A DNA stretch of 64,000 nucleotides from Deinococcus planocerae. Its GTDB lineage: Bacteria; Deinococcota; Deinococci; Deinococcales; Deinococcaceae. The stretch's first letter is position 1. Each line of letters starts with the position of its first letter. The notes below the pieces were generated by a model. It was given only the letters and a program-made list of their open reading frames with translations, was not told the origin of the DNA and made no database searches. A program made the position numbers and the translations under genes. Shown here piece after piece: positions 46,846 to 56,957 of the stretch. The DNA is taken from positions 46,737 through 110,736 of the forward strand of contig NZ_PNOR01000015.1 of the NCBI RefSeq assembly GCF_002869765.1, read 5' to 3'.

Positions 46846-46851
46846 AGTGTA
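46846..46851 (-). promoter_or_regulatory. -10 box of the leu operon
   Basis: TACACT read leftward, 7 nt before the leader peptide ATG, which would make the leader ORF itself leaderless. Confidence 0.6.
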
Positions 46852-47005
46852 GCGCGGCCAGGCCAGGACGAGGCGAGACGTGTAGACGGGATGGCCGCAG
46901 TGCCGCTCTCCAGGCGAGGACCCCGAAACTCGACCTTTATCTGACGACAGCTTCATAAACCGGGTGGACGCCGCAAAGTTGACGGGACCGACAGAAAAGC
47001 CCCCT

Positions 47006-47011
47006 TAGAAT
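47006..47011 (+). promoter_or_regulatory. -10 box, surface lipoprotein gene
   Basis: TAGAAT, 11 nt before the ATG at 47023; a TTGACG at 46979 is 21 bp away, too far for a normal -35. Confidence 0.4.
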
Positions 47012-47022
47012 CCTGAGCGCAC

Positions 47023-49785
47023 ATGAAGAGACTCCAACTCTCCGGCGCCATGCTCGGTCTCACGGTTCTCCTGGGGGCCTGCACGGGCGGACCCACGACC
47101 CCTCCCACCACCCATAGCCTCACCCTCAAGCTCGACGGCGTGACGAGCGCTCCCGTCACCGTCACGAACACGACGACGAACACTCAGGTCTTCGGCGGCA
47201 CGCTAGAAGGCAGCAAGACCTTCGCCGGGCTGAAGACCGGGGACGTGTTCAGGGTGGAGGGCGGGGCAGTCAACGGCTACACGGCGCCCGCCGCGCAGAG
47301 CGTCACGCTGAGCGCGGACAAGACGGTGACGCTGGCGTATGTCCAGGCTGGGCGTCTTCTGAACCCGTCTGTCATCTCCGGCAGGATCACCGGAACCGAC
47401 CTCAGGCTGGCGAAGGCCTACCTGGGCAGTGCCAGCGACCCGTTCTACGGGGGGGTGGAGATCGGCGCCGACCACTCTTTGCAACTCGACCTCTCGAACC
47501 TGACCCCGGGTGCCCCGCACCTCTCCAGCGATGAATTCGTCACCGACTGCCAGGGCGAGAATTCCAACCCGGCGGCCCGAATCCTCTGGAACGAGACCAT
47601 GAACGCCTACGGCCCTCAGGGCGACCTGCTGGGCCGCGTCACCGAGCAGGTGACGGAGGGTGCGGACTCGGCCCTGCCGAACGCCAGGATCGTTCGCCTG
47701 TATTCCGACAGCGACTTCACCTTCACGGGCACCTGCACCTACCTCACGAGAAGCGGCACGCTGACGCAGGAAACGGACATTTCTGTGAAGCGCGGGTGGA
47801 ATGCCTTGGTGCTCTCTGGAGACAGCACTCGTCAGGGCGTGCGGAATGCGGCTCCCAACGACCGGGTAGAGCTGAGCTTCGTCGCCGAGGCGCCGCGCGT
47901 GGGCGTACGTCTGACGCCGGGCGAGTTGACCTTCACGGACGACAGCGTTCTGACCGTTCAGGCCAAAGTGACCCAGGTCGGGGGGTACCGCGGAACGGTC
48001 ACGCTCACCACGGACGTTCCGGGGCTGACGGTGGAGCCCAGCACGCTGACTCTTCCCGCTCTGGCCGGCCTGGGTGCCCAAGCGACATCGGGCGGGAAAC
48101 GGGCGCTGGAGGGCCTGAGCCTGGCCCCGCAGCAGGTCGAGACGGCCCTGAAGTTCCGCTACACGGGCACCGACAACGTGAGCGCGCGGCCCTTTACCCT
48201 GGTCGTCAGGAACAGCGCCGGGGAGCAGGTCGGCTCCGGCACGGGCACCCTGAAGGTCAGCCGTCCCGGCATCAACGTGTTTGTGAACACTTCCGGCTTC
48301 CAGGTGACGCCGGGGGGCACCGGGCAACTCCCCGTCTCCGTGTTCAGTGTGGGCGGCTTCAGCGGTGCGGTGACGGTGCGCCTCGAGAATCTGCCCCAGG
48401 GGGTGAGCGCGAACACCCGCACCGTGACCCTGGACGCGAACGGCTCCGCAGGCGGCGACCTGACCCTCACCGGGGGCGCCAGCCTGACCCCCGGAGAGTA
48501 CGAGGCGACCCTGATCGCCGAGGGCAACGGACGCAGCGCACGCACTTCCCTCAAGATCGTCGTGCCGAAGCCCACCGTGACCGTGCGGGTCGAAACGTAC
48601 TCGGGCGTCAGCGTGTATCAGGGCGAGACGGGAAGTGTCCGCGTCAGCGTCTCAGGCGACTTCGGCTTCAGCGGCTCCACCACGCTCACCCTGACGGGCC
48701 TCCCCACGGGGGTCACCGCCAGCCCTGTGACCGTGCAGGTGACCCCGGGAGCAACGACCACCGTCGAGTTTCCTCTCAACGCGTCCGCGGATGCTCCTGC
48801 GGGCGTGAGCACCGTGCGGGTCACGTCGCCCGACAGCGCCAACTGGGGCTCTCCGGACACCTTCCAGCTCAGCGTGCGTCCGGGTCGCGTGGTGCTGCCC
48901 ACGGACGCGTCCGACCTCGCGCCCGCTGCACAGGGCATCTGGGTGATGGGGAGCGGGACCTACGATGCCTCTTCCGGTACCTACCGCGCCTCGTTGACCC
49001 GTTACCACAACGGCGTGGCCGTGACGAGCGTGAGTCTTCCCTCACCCGGCGGCGATTTGCTTGCCCTCCCCGCCGGAGACGTGCTGGTGTCCGGCGCGTA
49101 CGGGAGCGGCAACGTCTCACGGGTCGATGACGCGGGCACGGTCACGCCGCTGACGGCTCCCGGGGACATCGGTGGGGGCGCTATGGATGGGCAGGGCCGC
49201 GTCTGGTACGTCAGAAGGGCCAGCACCGGCATGGGCGGCATGAAGACCACCCTCGAACGCTGGGACCCGGCCACCGGCGCCAACGTCGTGGTGGACGACA
49301 CCCGCGATTACGGGTACGGCCAGGGCCGTCTGGTGGCAAGCAACAACGGGACGTACCTCGCGTACCTGCCCACCTACTCGGGCAGTGCTGTGAGCATTAA
49401 CACGGCCAGCGAGACCGTCACCACCCTGTCCCCCGCCCCGAGCGGCCAGAGCAGTAGTCTGGCTATCAGCGACACCGGCGCCGTGTGGTACAGCGAATAT
49501 GGCCGCCTCACACGGGTGAACGCCGACGGCACCACCACCACCTTCGACGACCCCGCCTCTGTCACTGCCCTGATCGGCTTCGACCGCGCCACCCCGCACG
49601 TGCTGTGGGCCTCTTCCTCCAGCAACGTGCTCAAGATCGATACCGCGGGAGGGTCCCCCACCGTCACGATCTTTCCCCTGGGAAACCCGTCACGCGGTGT
49701 GACCCTGCGTGACGGCGGGGTGGCCGTGACCTTCAACGAGTCCATGAGCGGCACTTCCCGCTCGTCGTTGAGCGTCCTGCGCTGA
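47023..49785 (+). CDS. Surface lipoprotein with Ig-like repeats and C-terminal propeller-like domain
   Basis: A 920-residue exported protein. MKRLQLSGAMLGLTVLLGAC ends in a lipobox with Cys20, then a Gly/Thr/Pro linker. A carboxypeptidase-regulatory-like beta unit follows (residues ~30-115). Around residues 290-625 are three Ig-like domains sharing the pattern xGFSGxVTVxLxxLPxGV (VGGYRGTVTLTTDVPGLTV, VGGFSGAVTVRLENLPQGV, FGFSGSTTLTLTGLPTGVT). The last ~290 residues have short repeated blades with DGQGRVWYVRR, SDTGAVWYSEYGRL and PHVLWASSSSNVLK, like streptogramin-lyase-type beta-propellers. No enzyme motif is seen; adhesion or envelope binding is likely. Base use is normal for the window. Confidence 0.82.
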   Translation: MKRLQLSGAMLGLTVLLGACTGGPTTPPTTHSLTLKLDGVTSAPVTVTNTTTNTQVFGGTLEGSKTFAGLKTGDVFRVEGGAVNGYTAPAAQSVTLSADKTVTLAYVQAGRLLNPSVISGRITGTDLRLAKAYLGSASDPFYGGVEIGADHSLQLDLSNLTPGAPHLSSDEFVTDCQGENSNPAARILWNETMNAYGPQGDLLGRVTEQVTEGADSALPNARIVRLYSDSDFTFTGTCTYLTRSGTLTQETDISVKRGWNALVLSGDSTRQGVRNAAPNDRVELSFVAEAPRVGVRLTPGELTFTDDSVLTVQAKVTQVGGYRGTVTLTTDVPGLTVEPSTLTLPALAGLGAQATSGGKRALEGLSLAPQQVETALKFRYTGTDNVSARPFTLVVRNSAGEQVGSGTGTLKVSRPGINVFVNTSGFQVTPGGTGQLPVSVFSVGGFSGAVTVRLENLPQGVSANTRTVTLDANGSAGGDLTLTGGASLTPGEYEATLIAEGNGRSARTSLKIVVPKPTVTVRVETYSGVSVYQGETGSVRVSVSGDFGFSGSTTLTLTGLPTGVTASPVTVQVTPGATTTVEFPLNASADAPAGVSTVRVTSPDSANWGSPDTFQLSVRPGRVVLPTDASDLAPAAQGIWVMGSGTYDASSGTYRASLTRYHNGVAVTSVSLPSPGGDLLALPAGDVLVSGAYGSGNVSRVDDAGTVTPLTAPGDIGGGAMDGQGRVWYVRRASTGMGGMKTTLERWDPATGANVVVDDTRDYGYGQGRLVASNNGTYLAYLPTYSGSAVSINTASETVTTLSPAPSGQSSSLAISDTGAVWYSEYGRLTRVNADGTTTTFDDPASVTALIGFDRATPHVLWASSSSNVLKIDTAGGSPTVTIFPLGNPSRGVTLRDGGVAVTFNESMSGTSRSSLSVLR

Positions 49786-49804
49786 CCCGCCGCCCACCCT
49801 GAGA

Positions 49805-49830
49805 GGGACTCCGCCTGACGGTGGGGTCCC
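49805..49830 (+). terminator. Stem-loop after lipoprotein gene
   Basis: GGGACTCC (49805-49812) with GGGGTCCC (49823-49830), 8 pairs including one G-T, 20 nt after the stop, followed by CTTCGCCTT. Confidence 0.5.
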
Positions 49831-49947
49831 CTTCGCCTTGACCGGAGGTTCGAAGGCTTGGCCGGGATAGAGGGACGTGAGGCGCCCTCGGAGGCCAGCC
49901 GACCTCAATACCCTGTGCTGAGGGGCACGGAACCCATCCACAGACGC

Positions 49948-49953
49948 TAGGGT
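49948..49953 (+). promoter_or_regulatory. -10 box, MFS gene (leaderless)
   Basis: TAGGGT, 7 nt before the ATG at 49961. Confidence 0.45.
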
Positions 49954-49960
49954 GACGCGC

Positions 49961-51202
<1,242 letters not shown>

Positions 51203-51224
51203 CGTCACCTCCAGGCAAAGGGAC

Positions 51225-51257
51225 AGGGGCCAGCCTCGCGGTATGCGGCTGGCCCCT
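51225..51257. terminator. Bidirectional terminator, MFS gene / trpA
   Basis: AGGGGCCAGCC (51225-51235) with GGCTGGCCCCT (51247-51257), perfect 11-bp stem, 11-nt loop. Confidence 0.85.
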
Positions 51258-51273
51258 CCTCTTGGTCGAAGGT

Positions 51274-52070
51274 CTACCGTCGGCACCCCTCGGCGATGCT
51301 CGCGGCGAGCGCCTCCACGTCCTTCCCAGCCTTCACCGCGTTGATGAAGGCGCTTCCCACGACCACCCCGTCCGCCACCCCGGCGACCTGACGGGCGGTG
51401 GCGGCGTCCTTGACCCCGAAGCCTACGGCGACGGGCACCCGCGCGTGCTCGCGGGCGAGGGCGAGCATGGCGGGCACCTCGCCGAGTGCCGTCCCCTCCC
51501 GCGCCCCGGTCACGCCCGTCACCGAGACGGCGTACAGGAAGCCGGTGCAGGCGTCCGCGACCAGCCGCACCCGCTCCGGCGTGCTCGTCGGCGCGATCAG
51601 GAACGTCACCGCCAGGCCGTGCTCGGCGGCGAGGTCCGCGATTTCGAGGTCCTGGTCGGGCGGCAGGTCGGGGAGGATCAGGCCGTCCACCCCCGCGTCC
51701 TTGCTCAAACGCATGAACTCGCGCGGCCCGACGGCGTAGACCGGGTTCACGTAGGTCATGATCACGATGGGCGTGTCGTGCCGCTGGCGCAGGTCCTTCA
51801 CGAGCGCCAGGGTGCGCCGCGTGCTCGTGCCCCCCGCCAGCGCCTGCTCGGACGCCCGCTGGATGGTGGGGCCGTCGCCCAGGGGGTCGGAGTAGGGGAT
51901 GCCGACTTCCAGCAGGTCCGCGTGGGCGAGCAGAGCGTCGGCGACGGCGGGAAATTCCTCGGCGCTGGGGTACCCAGCCGTCATGAAGGGGATGAAGGCC
52001 GCGCGACCCTCTGCCTTAGCCCCGTCGAAGGCGGCGTGGATCCGCTCGGCGCCCCTCGTCAACGTCGCGG

Positions 52071-52074
<4 letters not shown>
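51274..52074 (-). CDS. trpA: Tryptophan synthase alpha subunit
   Basis: TrpA splits indole-3-glycerol phosphate to indole and glyceraldehyde 3-phosphate, passing indole to TrpB. The 266-residue TIM barrel has [20 protein letters not shown] with the region of the catalytic Glu, [19 protein letters not shown] with the catalytic Asp, and phosphate-binding [20 protein letters not shown]. Its ATG overlaps the trpB stop as ATGA. Confidence 0.97.
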
Positions 52075-53348
<1,274 letters not shown>

Positions 53349-53355
53349 GATCCTC

Positions 53356-53361
53356 AGGATA
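53356..53361 (-). promoter_or_regulatory. -10 box, trpB (leaderless)
   Basis: TATCCT read leftward, 7 nt before the trpB ATG. Confidence 0.5.
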
Positions 53362-53388
53362 GAATTCCGTGCCTAACGTGCGTTCGGA

Positions 53389-53413
53389 AAACTTAGACAA
53401 GTCGTCTAAGTTT
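53389..53413. promoter_or_regulatory. Palindromic operator-like site upstream of trpB
   Basis: AAACTTAGAC (53389-53398), 5-nt spacer AAGTC, GTCTAAGTTT (53404-53413): a perfect 10-bp dyad, AT-rich against its surroundings. It covers the gluQRS stop and is centred about 43 bp before the trpB -10. The TTAGAC/GTCTAA halves recall MarR-type operators; the regulator is unknown. Confidence 0.65.
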
Positions 53414-54311
53414 GTGGTGGCAAAGGGAATTGGACCACAGCCAATTGCGCCCGCCAGAACGGCAACAGTTCGACCGCCGAGACGACCTCCGGCGTCTCCC
53501 AACCCAGCGAGCGGGCGAGCGTGGCAAGGACGCGGCCCGGCTCCTCTCCCCCCTCGCGCAGGGCCATCAGGGGCGGCGCTCCCCCCCGCTTGGCGAGGCG
53601 GTTGCCGCGAAAGTCGGTCATCAGGGGGACGTGAAGGTAACGCGGCGTCGGGTAGCTCAACGCCCTTTGCAGCGCAATCTGCCGCGGCGTGGCGGGCCAG
53701 AGGTCGGCGCCCCGCACCACGTCCGTTACGCCCATCAACCCGTCGTCCACCACGACCGCGAGGTGGTAGGCGTAGGCCCCGTCGTTGCGGCGGAGCACGA
53801 AGTCGCCGACCTCGGCGGGGAGGGGCAGGCAGAGGGTCTCCCGGGTCAGGGCGTCGTGCGCGCAGACAGTCTCGTCGGGCACCCACCAGCGCAGGGCGGC
53901 GGGGCGCTCCGGGTTCACGCTGCCCGACCGGCACGTTCCCGGGTAAACGGGCTCCTCACCGTGGGGGGCGCCCGCGCTCGCCTGAATGGCGGCCAGCACC
54001 TCACGCCGGGTGCAGGTGCAGGGGTAGGTATCGAGCCGCGTCACCGCCTCCGCGTACACGTCCAGCCGCTGCGACTGCGTATACTCCGCGTCCCAGTCCA
54101 GCCCCAGCCATTCCAGGTCACGCCGGGTGGTGTCGAAGGCCCAGCCCCTCATCCGCCCGGTGTCGAGGTCCTCGAAGCGCAGGAGGTGACGGCCCCCCAG
54201 GGCGCGGGAGTGCACCCACGCGAGGAGGGCCGTGCGCGCGTTCCCCAGGTGCATCGCGCCCGTCGGGCTAGGGGCGAACCGGCCCACCACGGGGGGAGAG
54301 GCGGAGGTCAT
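53406..54311 (-). CDS. gluQ: Glutamyl-Q tRNA(Asp) synthetase
   Basis: GluQRS is a truncated glutamyl-tRNA synthetase that puts glutamate on the queuosine base of tRNA-Asp. The 301-residue product has the class I core only: RFAPSPTGAMHLGNARTALLA with the HIGH variant HLGN, the zinc-site Cys pattern YPCTCTRREVL then YPGTCR, LRRNDGAYAYHLAVVVDDGLMG, and a degenerate KMSKS (NRLAKRGG). There is no anticodon-binding domain, as expected. Start ATG is 7 nt after TACCCT. Confidence 0.93.
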   Translation of the reverse strand: MTSASPPVVGRFAPSPTGAMHLGNARTALLAWVHSRALGGRHLLRFEDLDTGRMRGWAFDTTRRDLEWLGLDWDAEYTQSQRLDVYAEAVTRLDTYPCTCTRREVLAAIQASAGAPHGEEPVYPGTCRSGSVNPERPAALRWWVPDETVCAHDALTRETLCLPLPAEVGDFVLRRNDGAYAYHLAVVVDDGLMGVTDVVRGADLWPATPRQIALQRALSYPTPRYLHVPLMTDFRGNRLAKRGGAPPLMALREGGEEPGRVLATLARSLGWETPEVVSAVELLPFWRAQLAVVQFPLPPQT

Positions 54312-54318
54312 CGGCGTC

Positions 54319-54324
54319 AGGGTA
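54319..54324 (-). promoter_or_regulatory. -10 box, gluQ (leaderless)
   Basis: TACCCT read leftward, 7 nt before the ATG at 54311. Confidence 0.5.
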
Positions 54325-54348
54325 ACGCCATCTCCGCATCATGTCCCC

Positions 54349-54591
54349 ATGACCGTTCCCACCCCGGATCAGGACCGCCTGACAACCTTGCTGAACTCGG
54401 AGACGTATTGGACGGCGCGGACGATGCGCGAGCAGGGCAGCCGCTTCTACCGGGCGCTCGGCGAGGCATTGGAGGCCGCCGACCTGGGCAACCGCCGACT
54501 GATCTACGCGACGTGGACGGACGCGATCTGGGACTTCTACGAGCGCGGCCTGCGTCTGGAGGCGGAGGAGGGCGCCTCGGGCGAGGGTTGA
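54349..54591 (+). CDS. Hypothetical helical protein
   Basis: An 80-residue soluble acidic protein, unrecognised. Two amphipathic helices dominate (RLTTLLNSETYWTARTMREQ and RLIYATWTDAIWDFYERGLR). Its 3' end overlaps the convergent ORF 54537-54794 by 55 bases. No ribosome site is seen; CATCAT 6 nt upstream of the ATG could be a -10. Confidence 0.6.
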   Translation: MTVPTPDQDRLTTLLNSETYWTARTMREQGSRFYRALGEALEAADLGNRRLIYATWTDAIWDFYERGLRLEAEEGASGEG

Positions 54592-54794
54592 CCGAACAGC
54601 ACGTAAAGGACCTCCCGAGCCACCGTCCGCAGCGTGCCGACCGGACCGACCGGAGCCTGCGTCTTCTCCAGCCGCCCCCGCTTCCGGTCGAAGCGTCGGC
54701 GCTCGGCCTCTGAGAGACCCGGCACCGGCTGGCCGATCAGGGCGAGGAGCAGTTGCGACAGCAGGTCGCGCAGGGTTCGCAGGGCCTCTTTCAC
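54537..54794 (-). CDS. Hypothetical basic protein
   Basis: An 85-residue protein from a GTG at 54794, 5 nt after a TAATCC box. An amphipathic helix (EALRTLRDLLSQLLLALIGQ) is followed by a basic middle (EAERRRFDRKRGRLEKTQA) and a second hydrophobic helix (TVAREVLYVLFGQPSPE). The motif LIGQPxPxLS ... LFGQPSPEAPS is repeated. The frame is open further upstream into the PIG-L gene, but that part is not plausible protein. It might be a shadow. Confidence 0.45.
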   Translation of the reverse strand: MKEALRTLRDLLSQLLLALIGQPVPGLSEAERRRFDRKRGRLEKTQAPVGPVGTLRTVAREVLYVLFGQPSPEAPSSASRRRPRS

Positions 54795-54834
54795 CCTAAG
54801 GATTACGCCAACCGGCGGGCGGATGTTCCGGGCG

Positions 54835-54840
54835 TACACT
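54835..54840 (+). promoter_or_regulatory. -10 box, PIG-L deacetylase (leaderless)
   Basis: TACACT, 6 nt before the ATG at 54847. Confidence 0.55.
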
Positions 54841-54846
54841 GCCCGG

Positions 54847-55680
54847 ATGAGCTTCGCACAGCAACCTACCCTCCTCGCGGTGTTCGCCCACCCCGACGAC
54901 GAGGCCTTCAGCGTCGGCGGCACCCTGACCCATTACGCGCGGCGGGGCGTGCGGGTGGTGCTCGCCTGCGCGACCCGCGGCGAGGCCGGGAAGATCACCG
55001 TGCCGGGCATGACCGTGGACGACCTCGGCCAGCAGCGCGAGAGGGAACTGCGCGAGGCGTGCCGAGCGCTGGAGATTCCCGAGCCCGTGTTTCTCGACTT
55101 CCACGACTCGGGCCGCTACGAGCGCACCCGCACGGGCGACCCCCTCGCGCTGATGAACGTCACCCCCCTCGACGCGGAGGTCAAAATCCGCGCGCTGATC
55201 GAGGAGGTGCGGCCCCAGGTCATGGTGACCTTCGACCCGCACGGGGGCTACGGGCACATCGACCACCTCCAGATTCACCGGGCGGCGGTGGGCGCCTTTT
55301 TCAGCACCGGACATGTGCCGGGCGGGGGGCCGCGGCGGCTGTATTTCACGGCGTTCACGCACGAGGCGGCACAGGGGATCGCCCGCATGGGGCAAGACCT
55401 CGATCCCCTGGTCTACGGGGTCAGCGAGGACACCATCGCCGTGCGGATGAACGTCGCCGCCTACGCGGAGAACAAGAAAGCCGCCCTCGCCGCCCACGGC
55501 ACCCAGACGGGCGAGACGAGCCTGCTGGGCCGCATGAGCGCCGAGGAACGTCAGGCGATGGAGACCCGCCTGCTCGGCGTCGAGAGCTTCGCCATCGGCG
55601 GGACGCGCACGCCCATCCCCACCCTGCCGCTCCGGGGGCTGTTCGACGGGGTGCCAGGGTTTGAGGCGTTGCACGAGTAA
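54847..55680 (+). CDS. PIG-L (LmbE) family N-deacetylase
   Basis: A 277-residue zinc deacetylase of the GlcNAc-PI/MshB/BshB superfamily. The zinc motif is AVFAHPDDEAFSVGGTL (His-Pro-Asp-Asp), followed by VLACATRGEAGKIT, the mid-protein VMVTFDPHGGYGHIDHLQIHRA with the second zinc His and catalytic-loop residues. Bacillithiol synthesis needs such an enzyme (BshB) and Deinococcus makes bacillithiol, so it is a candidate; other N-acetyl sugars are possible. Confidence 0.88.
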   Translation: MSFAQQPTLLAVFAHPDDEAFSVGGTLTHYARRGVRVVLACATRGEAGKITVPGMTVDDLGQQRERELREACRALEIPEPVFLDFHDSGRYERTRTGDPLALMNVTPLDAEVKIRALIEEVRPQVMVTFDPHGGYGHIDHLQIHRAAVGAFFSTGHVPGGGPRRLYFTAFTHEAAQGIARMGQDLDPLVYGVSEDTIAVRMNVAAYAENKKAALAAHGTQTGETSLLGRMSAEERQAMETRLLGVESFAIGGTRTPIPTLPLRGLFDGVPGFEALHE

Positions 55681-55710
55681 GGGACAGAGACGCGCAGGGA
55701 GCCCGCAGTC

Positions 55711-56016
55711 CTACCCCTGTCCCAGCAGCCTGCGCACCGCGAAGCGCACCCGGCCCAGGTTCGCCACGTCGTCGAAGGCGGTGAGCAGAATCTGGTCGCC
55801 GTGCGGGGTCAACAGGAGGGGACCGCCCTCCACGTCGAGGAGGAGGTCCTGCCACTGCCCCTGCCCGAGGGCCGCCTGGAGGCTGCCGATGACCGCGCGC
55901 CCGGGCCCCACGACGCTGAGGTCCGCCCCCTCCCCCACCGCAGTGACAACGGCGCCGCGCGCATCCACCAGGGCGGCGTGCCTTACCCCACGAACGTCGA
56001 GCAGCGGCGCGATCAC
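55711..56016 (-). CDS. Roadblock/LC7-domain protein, third of three
   Basis: A 101-residue single-domain protein of the Roadblock/LC7 (MglB-like) fold, which in other bacteria binds small Ras-like GTPases. Pattern: VRGVRHAALVDARGAVVTAVG (first strand pair with the conserved G), ADLSVVGPGRAVIGSLQAAL helix, and ILLTAFDDVANLGRVRFAVRRL as the last helix. GTG start overlaps the previous stop (GTGA). No GTPase gene is adjacent. Confidence 0.78.
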   Translation of the reverse strand: MIAPLLDVRGVRHAALVDARGAVVTAVGEGADLSVVGPGRAVIGSLQAALGQGQWQDLLLDVEGGPLLLTPHGDQILLTAFDDVANLGRVRFAVRRLLGQG

Positions 56017-56354
56017 GCGTGCTCCAGCATGGGGAGGTCGGTGAGTTCCGAGGCGAGGCGGGCGAGGAGTTGCTGCGCGCCCCGCGTGTCGGTGCCCCGT
56101 TGCAGGGCGGCGGCCAGGATGAAGCTCTCCCCGGCCACCGCGACGACCTCCACCCGGTCCGACGTGAAAGCCACCCGGGTGACCGGACCGGCACCGAGAC
56201 GGCGGCCCATCCGCTCCAGCCCGGCCCGCAGCGAGGTCACCTCGGCGGCGAGGGCGTCCCCGCCGGAGCCCAGCGTTTCGAGGGGCAGGCCGTCGGGACC
56301 CGCGAGGACGGCGCCCACCAGGCCGGGAACAGGGCGCAGAAGGTCGAGCCTCAC
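56013..56354 (-). CDS. Roadblock/LC7-domain protein, second of three
   Basis: A 113-residue member of the same fold: VPGLVGAVLAGPDGLPLETLG, an amphipathic helix AEVTSLRAGLERMGRRLGAG, VTRVAFTSDRVEVVAVAGES and a C-terminal helix GAQQLLARLASELTDLP. It starts with GTG that overlaps the stop of the first copy and its own TGA overlaps the next GTG. Compared with the third copy the loop lengths differ, so the three are paralogues, not recent duplicates. Confidence 0.78.
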   Translation of the reverse strand: MRLDLLRPVPGLVGAVLAGPDGLPLETLGSGGDALAAEVTSLRAGLERMGRRLGAGPVTRVAFTSDRVEVVAVAGESFILAAALQRGTDTRGAQQLLARLASELTDLPMLEHA

Positions 56355-56701
56355 AGGGAGGCCTCCAGCCCGCGGGCAGCGGCGCGGCCATACAGCCGGG
56401 CCTGCCCGAGATTGCTGCGCCCGTCGAGCGCGAGGAGCAGGAAGAAGTCGGCGGTGATGGGGTGCAGGTACACGCTGACCCGCTCGCCGCGCAGGTACAA
56501 CTCGCGGGGGCTGGCGTCCCCCAGGGTCTCGCTGTAAGAGGCGTTGGCGGCACGCATCAGCCCGGCGTGTTCGGCCACGAGAAGGCCCAGGTCGGTGTCG
56601 GCGGCGGCGTGGCCCTCGACGAGCAGGCCGTCGAGTCCGCCGATGGCGGCGGCCCACGCGCCGTCCACGTCCGTCACGAGTTGCGTGAGGTGGGGGAGCA
56701 T
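56351..56701 (-). CDS. Roadblock/LC7-domain protein, first of three
   Basis: A 116-residue protein leading the trio. VDGAWAAAIGGLDGLLVEGHA is the typical opening (a surface strand with GxDGLL), then LLVAEHAGLMRAANASYSET, VSVYLHPITADFFLLLALDG and SNLGQARLYGRAAARGLEAS as closing helix. The best match to MglB-type Roadblock of the three. ATG 56701 is 8 nt after a TACCAT box. Divergent from the SLATT-like gene. Confidence 0.8.
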   Translation of the reverse strand: MLPHLTQLVTDVDGAWAAAIGGLDGLLVEGHAAADTDLGLLVAEHAGLMRAANASYSETLGDASPRELYLRGERVSVYLHPITADFFLLLALDGRSNLGQARLYGRAAARGLEASL

Positions 56702-56709
56702 CGAGGCAC

Positions 56710-56715
56710 ATGGTA
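56710..56715 (-). promoter_or_regulatory. -10 box, Roadblock operon (leaderless)
   Basis: TACCAT read leftward, 8 nt before the ATG at 56701. Confidence 0.5.
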
Positions 56716-56743
56716 GGCGTCCTCCTCACGCAAAACTCTGACA

Positions 56744-56811
56744 GGACGAGGCCGGGCTTTCCTCGTCCCGGCGTTGCCCAGGTTCCGATCCGCCGCGCCC
56801 GAAAGGCGCGG
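56744..56811. repeat. Two hairpins between divergent Roadblock and SLATT-like genes
   Basis: GGACGAGG (56744-56751) with CCTCGTCC (56761-56768), and CCGCGCC (56793-56799) with GGCGCGG (56805-56811). They lie upstream of both flanking genes, so they are not ordinary terminators; insulator or binding sites are possible. Confidence 0.55.
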
Positions 56812-56853
56812 GGTCCTACCCGTGCCGGGCTCCACCTGCCTCTGCGGCCCTGC

Positions 56854-56874
56854 TATGCTCTGACCAACTCAGAG
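56854..56874 (+). promoter_or_regulatory. -10 box and dyad upstream of SLATT-like gene
   Basis: TATGCT with a TGC extension (56854-56859) overlaps the start of the dyad CTCTGA-ccaac-TCAGAG (56858-56874); a possible repressor site over the promoter. Confidence 0.4.
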
Positions 56875-56957
56875 TTCGTCTATGTCTCGGGCGGCACCCA
56901 CTCCGTTGGGGCAGGCTTGCGGGAAACCATTCGGGTAAGGAAGTGGAGGCATTGGAC

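Noticed and set aside
46702..46956. 84-codon frame over the leu leader
   Set aside because: No start signal and contradicts the attenuator elements; the 20-codon frame has promoter spacing, Leu codons and pairing segments in its favour.
46979..47011. TTGACG/TAGAAT as a full sigma-70 promoter
   Set aside because: Spacer is 21 bp, too long; only the -10 box was kept.
49846..49860. GGTTCGAA resembling a tRNA T-loop
   Set aside because: No acceptor or anticodon stems can be formed around it.
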